The notes: generated by a model not told the origin, from the sequence alone. A stretch of 14,477 bases of DNA from DASSJF01 sp035934535 (GCA_035934535.1 DASYXS010000155.1:1-14477); one strand, 5' to 3'. Positions 6,246-13,826 are shown, numbered from the stretch's first letter. Program-made: numbers and translations.

Positions 6246-7748
6246 GTGTTCAGTATGTTGGCCCAAGTCAAACACCAGCCGAGCGGAAGCGCTGCGCATC
6301 GTGGACCCCGTCTGCGCCGGATCGACGCGTTCCGGTGGGAAATCCCGGTGGACTACAAGCCCGGAATGCGGGTCCCCGGGCTGGTCTACGCCGACGAGGC
6401 GCTCCTTCCCAACATCGAGGAAGACCAGGCGCTGGAACAGGTGGCGAACGCGGCGACCCTTCCCGGGATCGTCCGCCGGTCGATCGCCATGCCCGATATT
6501 CACTGGGGGTACGGGTTTCCGATCGGCGGGGTCGCGGCGATGCGGCTCGACGACGGCGTCGTCTCCCCCGGGGCGGTGGGCTACGACATCAACTGCGGCG
6601 TGCGGCTCCTCGTTACCGGCCTGACGCGCGACGAGATACGTCGGCGCCTCTCCGTCCTCACCGACCGCCTGTTCGAGGCCGTCCCGTCCGGGGTGGGAGC
6701 ACACGGCCGCCTTCGCCTCACGCCTGCCGAATTGGACGACGTGCTCGAGCGCGGCGCGGCCTGGGCCGTGGCCCGGGGGTTCGGCCGGCCGGACGATCTC
6801 CATCGGATCGAGTCTGCGGGGAGGATCCCGGGCGCGGCGCCCGCGGAGGCGAGCCGGAAGGCGCACACCCGGGGCCTCGATCAGCTCGGGACGCTCGGCT
6901 CGGGCAATCACTTCCTCGAGATCCAGGAGGTCGACGAGATCTTCGATCCGGCGACCGCGGCGGTCTTCGGTCTGCGCCGGCCCGGCCAGATCACGGTGCT
7001 CATCCACTGCGGGTCCCGAGGGCTCGGGCATCAGGTCTGCGATGACTTCTTGGGTGTATGCAATGGCGCGCTGTCGCGGTACGGGATCACGCTGCCCGAC
7101 CGCCAGCTCGCGTGCGTCCCCCTATCCTCGCCGGAGGGTCAATCGTATCTCGGCGCGATGGCCGCGGCGGCGAATTTCGCGTTCGCCAACCGGCAGGTCA
7201 TCACGCATTGGGTGCGCGAGACGTTCGCGGCCGTGCTGGGACCTCACGGCGCGCCGCCGGGCCTCGACATCGTCTACGACGTCGCCCACAACATGGCGAA
7301 GATCGAGGACCACACCGTCGACGGCGGGCGCATGCGGCTGTGCGTGCACCGCAAGGGCGCGACGCGAGGATTCCCCGCCGGCCATCCGGAGGTGCCGGCC
7401 GCCTACCGCGAGGTAGGGCACCCGGTATTCCTGCCAGGGGACATGGGCCGGTACTCCTATGTCATGGTCGGCACGCCGCTCGCGATGGCTGAGACGTTCG
7501 GCTCGGCTCCGCACGGCGCCGGGCGCCTGCGGAGCCGCGGCGCGGCGCGGCGCCTGCTGCACGGCGTCGATATCGTCGAGGCCTTGGCCGCGCGCGGCAT
7601 CATCGTCCGCGCTCAGAGCCGCGGTCTGCTGGCCGAGGAAGCGTCCGAAGCGTACAAGGATGTCGCCGACGTGGTCCGCGTGAGCGACGGCGCCGGGATC
7701 ACCCGCAAAGTCGCCCGCCTGCGCCCGCTGGCCGTGGTGAAAGGCTGA
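6246..7748 (+). CDS. rtcB: RNA-splicing ligase RtcB (3'-phosphate/5'-OH RNA ligase)
   Basis: A 500-residue, full-length RtcB. The family joins RNA 3'-phosphate (or 2',3'-cyclic phosphate) ends to 5'-OH ends using GTP and Mn2+, in tRNA splicing or RNA repair. The metal-binding residues are in place: D114 and C117 in YDINCGVR, H222 in GSGNHFLE, H254 in IHCGSRG and H348 in VAHNMAK. The guanylated histidine is H423 in PHGAGR. It lies 77 residues from the C terminus, as in the Pyrococcus enzyme (H404 of 481). The conserved CVHRKGATR (366-374) and PGDMGRYSYVMVG (397-409) segments are intact, and the protein ends in the usual VVKG. Its length fits the archaeal-like long form, not the 408-residue E. 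coli RtcB. The start may be the GTG at 6246, favoured by the -10 element just upstream, or the ATG at 6255. No archease gene is adjacent. It is divergent from polX-lig and converges on the PTS operon with 12 nt between. Confidence 0.96.
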   Translation: MFSMLAQVKHQPSGSAAHRGPRLRRIDAFRWEIPVDYKPGMRVPGLVYADEALLPNIEEDQALEQVANAATLPGIVRRSIAMPDIHWGYGFPIGGVAAMRLDDGVVSPGAVGYDINCGVRLLVTGLTRDEIRRRLSVLTDRLFEAVPSGVGAHGRLRLTPAELDDVLERGAAWAVARGFGRPDDLHRIESAGRIPGAAPAEASRKAHTRGLDQLGTLGSGNHFLEIQEVDEIFDPATAAVFGLRRPGQITVLIHCGSRGLGHQVCDDFLGVCNGALSRYGITLPDRQLACVPLSSPEGQSYLGAMAAAANFAFANRQVITHWVRETFAAVLGPHGAPPGLDIVYDVAHNMAKIEDHTVDGGRMRLCVHRKGATRGFPAGHPEVPAAYREVGHPVFLPGDMGRYSYVMVGTPLAMAETFGSAPHGAGRLRSRGAARRLLHGVDIVEALAARGIIVRAQSRGLLAEEASEAYKDVADVVRVSDGAGITRKVARLRPLAVVKG

Positions 7749-7760
7749 TCCGCGGCACTG

Positions 7761-8522
7761 TCAGCGCGACGCGTAGGCCGGCTGCCGCTTGATCCGCTCC
7801 TCCAAGGCCGCGCAGCGGGCCTCGTTTCCGCCGGCGCCCTCGGGCACGTTGACGCTCACGCGTACCGGCGGGCGCACGCCCGAGGCGAGCAGCCGCTCGA
7901 TCACGGTCGCGACCACCATGTTCACGACGATCGCGGTCGTGACGGTCGACGTCCCGCCGACGCGCTCGGGCACGCCGTCGATCCTCAACAGCACGTCTCC
8001 GCGCGGCCCGCAGGTATCGATGACGTGGTCGGCGACTTCGAAGAGCCTCTTGCCGCTGGAGTGGCGCGACGGCACATCGCGGGAATGCTCGAGCGACGTC
8101 AGCGCGGTGACGATGAGTCCGCGCGCCTTGCCGTAGATCGCGGCCTCGACCGGCGCGGCGTTGATCCCCGAATTCGAGACCACGATGAGGTGCTCGCCGG
8201 CCCGCAGATCGTACTGCGCCAGCACGATCGGCACATATCCTTCGAGCCGCTCCAGATACATGCTGAAGGGCCCGTGGCCGGAAAGCGCGGGGTCGATGAT
8301 CGCGTTGATGCAGCACAGCCCGCCGGCCCGATGGAAGATCTCCTCCGCGGCCATGTGCGAATGCCCCGCGCCGAAGATGTGGAAGAGGGCGCCCCCGGCC
8401 ACCGTGTCCGCGATCGCGGCCCCGACCCGCTCGATCACGGAGCGCTGTTCGGCGCCGATGCGGGCGATGATCGCGGAGATCCCGGTGTGGTAGTCGCGGG
8501 CGGCGGTCACGGGTTGGGTCAC
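7761..8522 (-). CDS. UPF0309-type SIS-domain sugar-phosphate isomerase-like protein
   Basis: A 253-residue, single-SIS protein of the UPF0309 kind, annotated in databases as sugar isomerase domain protein. Its signature is HIFGAGHSHM at 48-57, followed by EEIFHRAGG. The SIS phosphosugar loop SNSGINAAPVE is at 116-126, and a GGTSTVTTA segment lies at about 189-197. SIS domains bind phosphorylated sugars and either isomerise them or act as sensors in regulators. There is no DNA-binding domain here, so an enzyme is more likely. No member's reaction is known to me with certainty. The GTG start at 8522 overlaps the preceding gene's TGA (GTGA), with AAAGGGA immediately upstream. This indicates translational coupling to the aldolase-subunit gene and a role in the same pathway. 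It is the last gene of the PTS operon and converges on rtcB. Confidence 0.82.
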   Translation of the reverse strand: MTQPVTAARDYHTGISAIIARIGAEQRSVIERVGAAIADTVAGGALFHIFGAGHSHMAAEEIFHRAGGLCCINAIIDPALSGHGPFSMYLERLEGYVPIVLAQYDLRAGEHLIVVSNSGINAAPVEAAIYGKARGLIVTALTSLEHSRDVPSRHSSGKRLFEVADHVIDTCGPRGDVLLRIDGVPERVGGTSTVTTAIVVNMVVATVIERLLASGVRPPVRVSVNVPEGAGGNEARCAALEERIKRQPAYASR

Positions 8523-9838
8523 TCCCTTTCCATGCCGCAGGCGCGCATGTACGGCGCCAGCACGGCGCCGATACGGTCGGAGACCCACTCGTGCGGGTCG
8601 CGGCCCAACCGGCCGTCGCGGACGCCGGCATACTGCTCGGGGAGGAACTGGCTGAGCAGCGTGAGCGGCGGCGGCCGCCGCGTGAGGTTCTCGAAGAGAC
8701 GGTCGAGGGCGGCCTGCACGTCGGGGCGCGGCCAGTAGTAGCGCAGGCGGTCGGCGTACGCATAGCGGCGGGCGCAGGCGATCTCTTCCGGCGTTCCCCG
8801 GTAGTAGCCGGTCCAGTGCCGCGGATCGGCGACCATCGCGCGGTCCACGACCGCCGGCAGGCCGGAGAGCGCGGCGTCGGGACGGGCCCCCAGCCATTCC
8901 CGCTCCATCCAGGCAAGCGAGAACACCGCCTCCCGGAAGGCAAACGTCAGCGCCGGTCCGACCTTCAGGATCGCGAAGTGATCCTCGACCAGCCGCCGCA
9001 GCGATCGCGGCCGCTGATAATCGGTGGAGTGCGCCTCGAACACAAGCCGTGGGTGGGCGCCGATCAGGCGCGAGAGCGGCGCGGCCGCGGCGGGCTCGTA
9101 CTCGTGCACGGCGCCGCCGCCGAACTCCACGCCGGGCTGTACCACCACCGCGATGACCCGCTCCCACGCCGCGTCCAGGCCGCGCCGGACGAAGACCCGG
9201 CGGGTGATCTCGAGCGTCTCCTCCACCTCCTCGGGCGCCGTGACCTCGGGAGGGGCCGTGCCGTCCGTCTCGCCGCCCGGCGCCGGAACGTCGGATCCGA
9301 TCACGTAGTGGAGGGCGCCGGCCGCCGCGGGCAGCCGCCGGTGGGCGTCTTCCGCCGCGGCGCACAGATCGGCCGTGCGTTCGGCGACGAGCGTCTTGGA
9401 CGGCCGGCCGTCACGGTCCCCGGCGCACGCCATGCTGGCGTCGAGGTGGAGTTTCGTGTAGCCGGCGTCGACGCAGCCGGTTGCGAGGACGCGGGCGCGA
9501 CGCATCGCCTCCTCCGCCGGCAGGGACCTCCATGGGTACGGGCCCAGGTGGTCGGCGCCGAGCAGGATCCGGTCGCCGCCGAGGCCCGCCGATCGTCCGA
9601 TGCGCGCGCGAAATTCCGAAAACGCCGCCGGCGTCATGCCGGTGTAGCCGCCGTCTTGATTGACCTGATTGGATGTCGACTCGACGAGCAGCGGCGCGCC
9701 GATCCCGGCGGCATGGCGCGCGGCCGCTTCCAACACAGCGGGATGGCTCGAGCAGATCGAGACGATCCCGCGCGTGGCGCCCGCTTTGTGCTCCGCAACG
9801 ATCCGCAGCAGCGGGTCGCTCGTGCGGACGGCGCTCAT
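8519..9838 (-). CDS. Class II tagatose-bisphosphate aldolase, GatZ/KbaZ-type subunit
   Basis: A 439-residue protein of the GatZ/KbaZ (AgaZ) family. Characteristic segments are HPAVLEAA (32-39), ESTSNQVNQDGGYTGMTP (53-70), GADHLGP (94-100) and KLHLDASM (129-136). Further on come VIGSDVPAPGGE and FEAHSTDYQ. In E. coli these proteins partner GatY/KbaY, the catalytic subunit, and are needed for its full activity and stability with tagatose-1,6-bisphosphate. Some databases instead label AgaZ a tagatose-6-phosphate kinase. Length is typical of the family (about 420-430). No GatY/KbaY homologue lies in the window, so either a distant gene supplies the partner or this protein has its own activity. 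The ATG at 9838 overlaps the EIIA stop codon (ATGA), and the stop overlaps the next GTG. The gene is therefore tightly coupled on both sides. Confidence 0.9.
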   Translation of the reverse strand: MSAVRTSDPLLRIVAEHKAGATRGIVSICSSHPAVLEAAARHAAGIGAPLLVESTSNQVNQDGGYTGMTPAAFSEFRARIGRSAGLGGDRILLGADHLGPYPWRSLPAEEAMRRARVLATGCVDAGYTKLHLDASMACAGDRDGRPSKTLVAERTADLCAAAEDAHRRLPAAAGALHYVIGSDVPAPGGETDGTAPPEVTAPEEVEETLEITRRVFVRRGLDAAWERVIAVVVQPGVEFGGGAVHEYEPAAAAPLSRLIGAHPRLVFEAHSTDYQRPRSLRRLVEDHFAILKVGPALTFAFREAVFSLAWMEREWLGARPDAALSGLPAVVDRAMVADPRHWTGYYRGTPEEIACARRYAYADRLRYYWPRPDVQAALDRLFENLTRRPPPLTLLSQFLPEQYAGVRDGRLGRDPHEWVSDRIGAVLAPYMRACGMERE

Positions 9839-10287
9839 GAGCGCGACGATCGAGCCGCGGCGCGGGCGGCGGCCGCGCGCAGCGCGGCCCCGAGGTCGAC
9901 AACCCCATCGCGGCCGGCGCGGACCGCGAGCTCCGCGAGCGCGGGAAGGTCCGCGTCGTCGCGCCGCAGCAGCGCCTCGGCCAGCATCGGCAGGTTCACG
10001 CCGCTTATCGTCTCCACGGCGCGGCCCGTCCCCGCGGTCAACGCACCCGCCACGCGCGCGGGGACGCCGCCCGGGATATCCACGAGACACAGCGCGCCGT
10101 CGCTCGGGGCGAGGCGCCCGAGTGCCACGCGCACCTTGGTCTCGAGATCCTCCACGCCCTCGCCCGGCATCAATCCGACGGCCCACGCCTTGGCCGGCGG
10201 CCCGACGAGCATCGAAACCGTCTCGAGCAGCGCCGCGGCGAGCCCGCCGTGGCAGATCACGAGCACCCCGATGCGCGGCGTCTCCAC
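9835..10287 (-). CDS. PTS mannose/fructose/sorbose-family EIIA component
   Basis: A 150-residue EIIA domain of the mannose (ManX/AgaF) class. It opens with IGVLVICHGGLAAALLET, in which H13 is the histidine phosphorylated by HPr in this family. MLVGPPAKAWAVGLMPGEG follows, then LVDIPGGVPARVAG, the loop equivalent to the D-x-x-GGSP region of mannose EIIA. ISGVNLPMLAEAL is the expected GxNLPML helix. EIIA passes phosphate from HPr to EIIB in the cytoplasm. The GTG at 10287 is preceded by GAGG at 6 nt spacing and lies 8 nt after the EIIB stop. The end overlaps the aldolase-subunit gene by 4 nt. The C-terminal tail is Ala/Arg-rich. EI and HPr are not encoded nearby and must come from elsewhere in the genome. 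Confidence 0.9.
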   Translation of the reverse strand: METPRIGVLVICHGGLAAALLETVSMLVGPPAKAWAVGLMPGEGVEDLETKVRVALGRLAPSDGALCLVDIPGGVPARVAGALTAGTGRAVETISGVNLPMLAEALLRRDDADLPALAELAVRAGRDGVVDLGAALRAAAARAAARSSRS

Positions 10288-10295
10288 GGGCGGCC

Positions 10296-10787
10296 TCAGG
10301 TCCTCACGCGGGCACGAACGACGCGGTTGAAGTCCGTCACGGCGCCTCCCGGGATCCACACGGCCTCGAGCGTTACCCCCGCCGCATCCAACGCCTGCCA
10401 CGCGGCGAGATCGTCGGGATCCGCGGCGACCTCCTTGGTCAGCCGTTCCCGGCCCGGAGCCGCCCGCACGTTCCCGACGTTGACCTTGGTCACGGGGACG
10501 CCCGCCGCCATGAGCCGCGCCAATTCCCGAGGGCCGCGCGCGAGCACCATCACGGTGTCGTCCGGAAACCCGTCGTGCGCCAGCGCCGCCCCCGCCTCCT
10601 CCACCGATACGATGGAAGTCTCGACGCCCGTCGGCGCCGCGAACCGCATCAGGGTCTTCTGCATCTCGTCCTTCGCCACGTCGTCGTCCGCCACGACGAT
10701 GCGGGTCGCTCCGACCATGCGCACCCATCCCAGCACGACCTGCCCGTGAATCAACCGGTCGTCCACACGCACGAGAGCGATCTTCAT
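10296..10787 (-). CDS. PTS mannose/fructose/sorbose-family EIIB component
   Basis: A 163-residue cytoplasmic EIIB of the mannose/sorbose class (PTSIIB_sorb). The phosphorylated histidine is H14 in the family signature VDDRLIHGQVVLGW. The rest follows the family fold: RIVVADDDVAKDEMQK, an APTGV segment, a VMVLARGPRELARLM helix, VTKVNVGNV, and a C-terminal ALDAAGVTLEAVWIPGG. EIIB receives phosphate from EIIA and transfers it to the sugar as it is carried through EIIC/EIID. The ATG at 10787 is preceded by GGGTG at 5 nt. The gene lies 31 nt after the SIS-enzyme gene and 8 nt before EIIA. The order EIIB then EIIA, with the permease two genes earlier, shows that this PTS is encoded as separate soluble parts and a fused membrane part. 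Confidence 0.94.
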   Translation of the reverse strand: MKIALVRVDDRLIHGQVVLGWVRMVGATRIVVADDDVAKDEMQKTLMRFAAPTGVETSIVSVEEAGAALAHDGFPDDTVMVLARGPRELARLMAAGVPVTKVNVGNVRAAPGRERLTKEVAADPDDLAAWQALDAAGVTLEAVWIPGGAVTDFNRVVRARVRT

Positions 10788-10818
10788 CGTCGCACCCGGC
10801 GGCGGCGCGGCGTCCGCG

Positions 10819-11967
10819 CTACCTGGGAAGCGCCAGCCGGGCCGCGAGATACCGCTTGTCGTCGAGCCGCATCGCGTCGGGCCGGACACCGCGGGTGAGC
10901 GCCGCGTGATAGGCGAACTGGTAGAGCGGCAGCACGGCGTACAGCGGCGTCAGGCACTCCGGCACCGCGAGCGCGAGCCGCGTGACGTGCGTCACGCGGG
11001 ACAAACCGTTGGCCGCGTCCGTGATCAGCCAGACCTGCGCGCCGATCTGTCCGAGCGCCGCCGCAAACCCGGTGGCCTTCGAGAAGGCCGGTCCTTGCAG
11101 CGCGAGCAGGATGACCAGGTCGCCGGGATCGATCGACACCCACGGCCCGTGCATCGCCTCTTCAAGCTCCCACGCGTGCGCGGGGACGTGGGCCGTCTCC
11201 TGCAGCTTCAGCGCGCCCTCGTGCGCGGTTGCGAGGTTCGGTCCGGCCCCGATGACGAACACCCGGGGCCACTCCCGCGCGCCCGCGCCGAGCCGCTGGG
11301 TCTGTGCCGCGGACTCGTCCAGGATCCGCCGGGCCGTCTCGGGTGAGGCGTCGAGCGCCCGCCGGTACGCGTCGGCGTTTCGTTCCCGGCGGCCTGCCAT
11401 CTCCGCGGCCAGCAGGTAGTGCTTCAACAGCGAAGCGACGTAACTGCGGGTCTTCGGGAGGGCGGGCTCGCGCCCGCCCTCCCCCAGAATCGTGCACGTC
11501 GCGGCCTCCGCGACCGGCGACCACGGCACGTCGGTCAGGCCGATCGTGACCGCGCCCCGCTGGCGCGCCGTCGACAGCGCCGCCGTGACGGACTCCGTCC
11601 CGCCGGTGTGCGAGATCGCGATGAGGCCGGCGCGGTCGAGACCCGCGGGAGGGTACGCCGCGAACTCGAACGCGTCATGCGCCACCGCCGGGACGCCGGC
11701 GATCTTCGGGAGGGCGTAGGTCGCGGCGATCGCGGAGAAATACGAGGTCCCGCAGCCGACGAGATGCACCGCCTGGACGCCGTCGAGCGCGTCCGCGGCG
11801 CGCCCGACCTCCCCCCGCCGTTCGGGCCTCAGCGTGCCGCGCAGCGTCGCCGGGATGCTCGCCACGCCCTCCCACATCAGAAACGGATGGGCGGTCCGCT
11901 CGAGCGCCGAGGTGAGCATGTCCCCCGCCGGCTGCGCGTGCCCCCCGCTCAGTGCAGTCGATGTCAC
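10819..11967 (-). CDS. Double-SIS sugar-phosphate deaminase/isomerase (GlmS C-terminal/AgaS/FrlB-like)
   Basis: A 382-residue protein with two SIS domains and no glutaminase domain. SIS-1 has GCGTSYF (71-77) and the phosphate-binding SHTGGTESV (119-127). SIS-2 has GAGPN (240-244), EGALKLQETA (250-259) and the HGP motif (273-275) preceded by an acidic ELEEAM stretch. This architecture matches the isomerase half of glucosamine-6-phosphate synthase and its relatives. Those include AgaS (galactosamine-6-phosphate deaminase) and the FrlB/GfrF deglycases, which release an amine or amino acid from a phosphorylated sugar. Its place between the PTS permease and EIIB/EIIA implies that the imported sugar-phosphate is its substrate, so an amino sugar or an amino-acid conjugate is plausible. 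I cannot choose between these from sequence. The GTG at 11967 is preceded by GGGAGAGAG, and the gap to the permease stop is 12 nt. Confidence 0.86.
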   Translation of the reverse strand: MTSTALSGGHAQPAGDMLTSALERTAHPFLMWEGVASIPATLRGTLRPERRGEVGRAADALDGVQAVHLVGCGTSYFSAIAATYALPKIAGVPAVAHDAFEFAAYPPAGLDRAGLIAISHTGGTESVTAALSTARQRGAVTIGLTDVPWSPVAEAATCTILGEGGREPALPKTRSYVASLLKHYLLAAEMAGRRERNADAYRRALDASPETARRILDESAAQTQRLGAGAREWPRVFVIGAGPNLATAHEGALKLQETAHVPAHAWELEEAMHGPWVSIDPGDLVILLALQGPAFSKATGFAAALGQIGAQVWLITDAANGLSRVTHVTRLALAVPECLTPLYAVLPLYQFAYHAALTRGVRPDAMRLDDKRYLAARLALPR

Positions 11968-11979
11968 GTGTCTCTCTCC

Positions 11980-13608
11980 CTATTTCAGGATCTGGAAGCC
12001 GCCCAGGATCAGCGACGCGGCGATCAGGCTGAGCATGAGCGTGGTCGTCTTAACGCGCCGCCGCACCAGCCAGAACACCACCAGCACGAGCGCCAGCGGC
12101 AGCATCTTCGGCATGATGCCGTCCAGCATCGCCTGCAGGGAGACAGAGGTCTTGCCGACGGTGTATGCGAGCGGCGTCGACACCGAGATCCAGACCGCGG
12201 TCAGCGCGCCGACCGTCATCAGTCCGACCATCGCCGCGCTGTCCATCACGCGGCGCAGGCCGGCCGAGCTGAAGAGGCGCAGCGCGCGCTCGCCGAGACG
12301 ATAGGCGGAGTCGAGCGTGGTCCAGTAGACGTAGAGGTGCACCACGCCGAGGACGGCGATGAACAGGAAGGGCGCGACGGGGTTGCCGGTAAGGGCCAAC
12401 GATGCGCAAATCCCACCCATCAGCGGCCGCGCGGTGCCGTGGAACATCGAGTCCCCGATCCCGGCCAGCGGGCCCATGAGCCCGGACTTCATGCCCTGGA
12501 TCGCCTGCGGCTCGATATCCTCCCCGGCCGCGCGGCGGGCTTCCATGTCGGCCGTCAGCGCGAGGATCGAGCCGTGGATCCACGGATGTGTGTTGAAGAA
12601 GACGAGATGCCGCTTGAGCGCTTCCGCGTACCGCTGCGGCTGTCCCTTGTAGATCTTCTTCAGAAATGGAATCAGCGCCCACGTGAACCCGAGCGCCTGC
12701 ATCCGGTCGAAGCTGAACGCCGACTGCAGAGCGAAGCCGCGCCAGAAGATCTGGCGGATGTCAGCGGGCGTCACCTGCGGCCGGACGACGGCGATGTCCA
12801 CGCTGCCGCCCGCGATCGCCGACGCCGGACGCGTGGGCTGCGCGGCCTGCACGGGGACCCGGGCCGGACCTTCCGCGGCGCGGCGCTGCGTCTGCATCAC
12901 GGCCGCGACGAGGACGGCGAGAGCCGCCACGCCGAGGATGTTGAACTGCGTGTACGCTGCCAGCAGAAAGCCCAGGAAGAAGAACGGGATGAGCGCCGGG
13001 GTAACGAGCGAGTTCAGCAGCAGCGCGAACCCGAGGGCCGGCAGGATGCTTCCCGCCAGGTTGATGCCGGCGCTCAGCCACTGCGGAATCGCGGCCGCGA
13101 CGGCCCGCACCGCCTCCACGCCGATCGCGAGGGCGACAAACGTCGGCACCGCGTCGGCGAGGAAGTGCACCGCGTTGCCGACGTGCACCATCAGCGCGAT
13201 GCCCCGATCCTGGGCCTTGTCCGCGTAGCGCTCCGCGGCGTTCACGAAGAACACGCTCACGGTCTTCGCCAGCAGCTCGAAGAACGAGCCGAGCAGCGCC
13301 GCCGGGATGGCGATCAGAATGGCCGCCCCGATCCCCTGATGGGCCGCGATGCCGAAGGCCGTGCCGAGGATGCTGCCGATGTTGTAATTGGGCGGCACCG
13401 AGCCGCCGATATCGGAGGCGCCCATGAACACGAGTTCGAGCGTGCCGCCGACGATCAGCCCGGTGTGAAAGTCGCCCATGATGAGCCCGGTGATGGGCGC
13501 GACGACGATCGGACGTTCCAGGAACCAGTCCCCGAAAAATCGACGCGAGAAATACGCAAATCCGGCCAAACACGCGAGAATAATCGCCGTTCCGAGCGGC
13601 ATGATCAT
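11980..13608 (-). CDS. PTS mannose-family permease, fused EIIC-EIID
   Basis: A single 542-residue reading frame holds both membrane subunits of a mannose-class PTS. Residues 1-240 are EIIC: multiple helices, with GLIMGDFHTGLIVGGTLELV (41-60) and GASDIGGSVPPNYNIGS (63-79) typical of AgaC/ManY. Residues 241-278 form a Pro/Ala/Gln-rich linker. Residues 279-542 are EIID, with an IFWRGFALQSAFSFDRMQALGF opening (287-308), HPWIHGSILAL (341-351) and the family hallmark KSGLMGPLAGIGDS (374-387). C-terminal membrane helices follow and the protein ends in ILK. In E. coli and most bacteria EIIC and EIID are separate genes. No stop or internal start separates them here. The ATG at 13608 lies just after AAGGGGGGA, while the second ATG at 13602 has more standard spacing to the same site. 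This is the first gene of the six-gene operon. Confidence 0.93.
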   Translation of the reverse strand: MIMPLGTAIILACLAGFAYFSRRFFGDWFLERPIVVAPITGLIMGDFHTGLIVGGTLELVFMGASDIGGSVPPNYNIGSILGTAFGIAAHQGIGAAILIAIPAALLGSFFELLAKTVSVFFVNAAERYADKAQDRGIALMVHVGNAVHFLADAVPTFVALAIGVEAVRAVAAAIPQWLSAGINLAGSILPALGFALLLNSLVTPALIPFFFLGFLLAAYTQFNILGVAALAVLVAAVMQTQRRAAEGPARVPVQAAQPTRPASAIAGGSVDIAVVRPQVTPADIRQIFWRGFALQSAFSFDRMQALGFTWALIPFLKKIYKGQPQRYAEALKRHLVFFNTHPWIHGSILALTADMEARRAAGEDIEPQAIQGMKSGLMGPLAGIGDSMFHGTARPLMGGICASLALTGNPVAPFLFIAVLGVVHLYVYWTTLDSAYRLGERALRLFSSAGLRRVMDSAAMVGLMTVGALTAVWISVSTPLAYTVGKTSVSLQAMLDGIMPKMLPLALVLVVFWLVRRRVKTTTLMLSLIAASLILGGFQILK

Positions 13609-13826
13609 TCCCCCCTTGGGAAACAGCGCAGGCGCTCGCCCTTAGCCGGCGGGTACAATACGCCTTCTTACCTGTGACTGTATCCATGCCGCCGGAGAGG
13701 GGGTATCCGACCGCCGTCCGATTTGCCGTCCGGCGCGTGCCGGATGGCAGCCGCGCAGGCCGGTGCGTACAGTACAACCGGAGAATGCCTTTACCGGCGT
13801 TCGCGAAACATTCCGGAGGCGAGGAC
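13609..13826. promoter_or_regulatory. Divergent control region between the PTS operon and the release-factor-like gene
   Basis: These 218 nt separate two divergent start codons and must contain promoters for both. A near-palindromic GTACAGTAC lies at 13767-13775. It includes TACAGT, a possible -10 element for the rightward gene. TATTGT on the minus strand, overlapping TACAAT on the plus strand (13654-13659), is a possible -10 for the PTS operon. The hexamer GTATCC occurs at 13680 and 13703, about two helical turns apart. I found no sigma-54 type GG/GC element of the sort used by LevR-controlled mannose PTS operons, and no convincing -35 hexamer. Confidence 0.4.

Noticed and set aside
4049..7045. 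A 998-codon open frame on the plus strand
   Set aside because: It is antisense to polX and part of lig and runs into rtcB in the wrong frame. Its translation is Arg/Pro/Gly-rich with no domain, as expected of a GC-rich shadow frame.
7749..7760. Possible terminator between rtcB and the PTS operon
   Set aside because: Only 12 nt separate the stop codons, and apart from a CCGCGG hexamer there is no stem of useful length and no T-tract.
8523..9365. Upstream extension of the UPF0309 frame
   Set aside because: It lies entirely within the GatZ-like gene in another frame and is low complexity. The GTG at 8522 gives a GTGA overlap and the family's usual length.
13631..13640. Short palindrome GGCGCTCGCC upstream of the PTS permease
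   Set aside because: A 4-nt stem with a 2-nt loop is expected by chance in sequence this GC-rich, so it was not called as an operator.
11419..13677. A 752-codon open frame on the plus strand
   Set aside because: It is the antisense shadow of the EIIC-EIID fusion and the SIS enzyme. It is very rich in Arg, His, Gln and Asp with no recognisable motif, whereas the opposite strand shows clear families.
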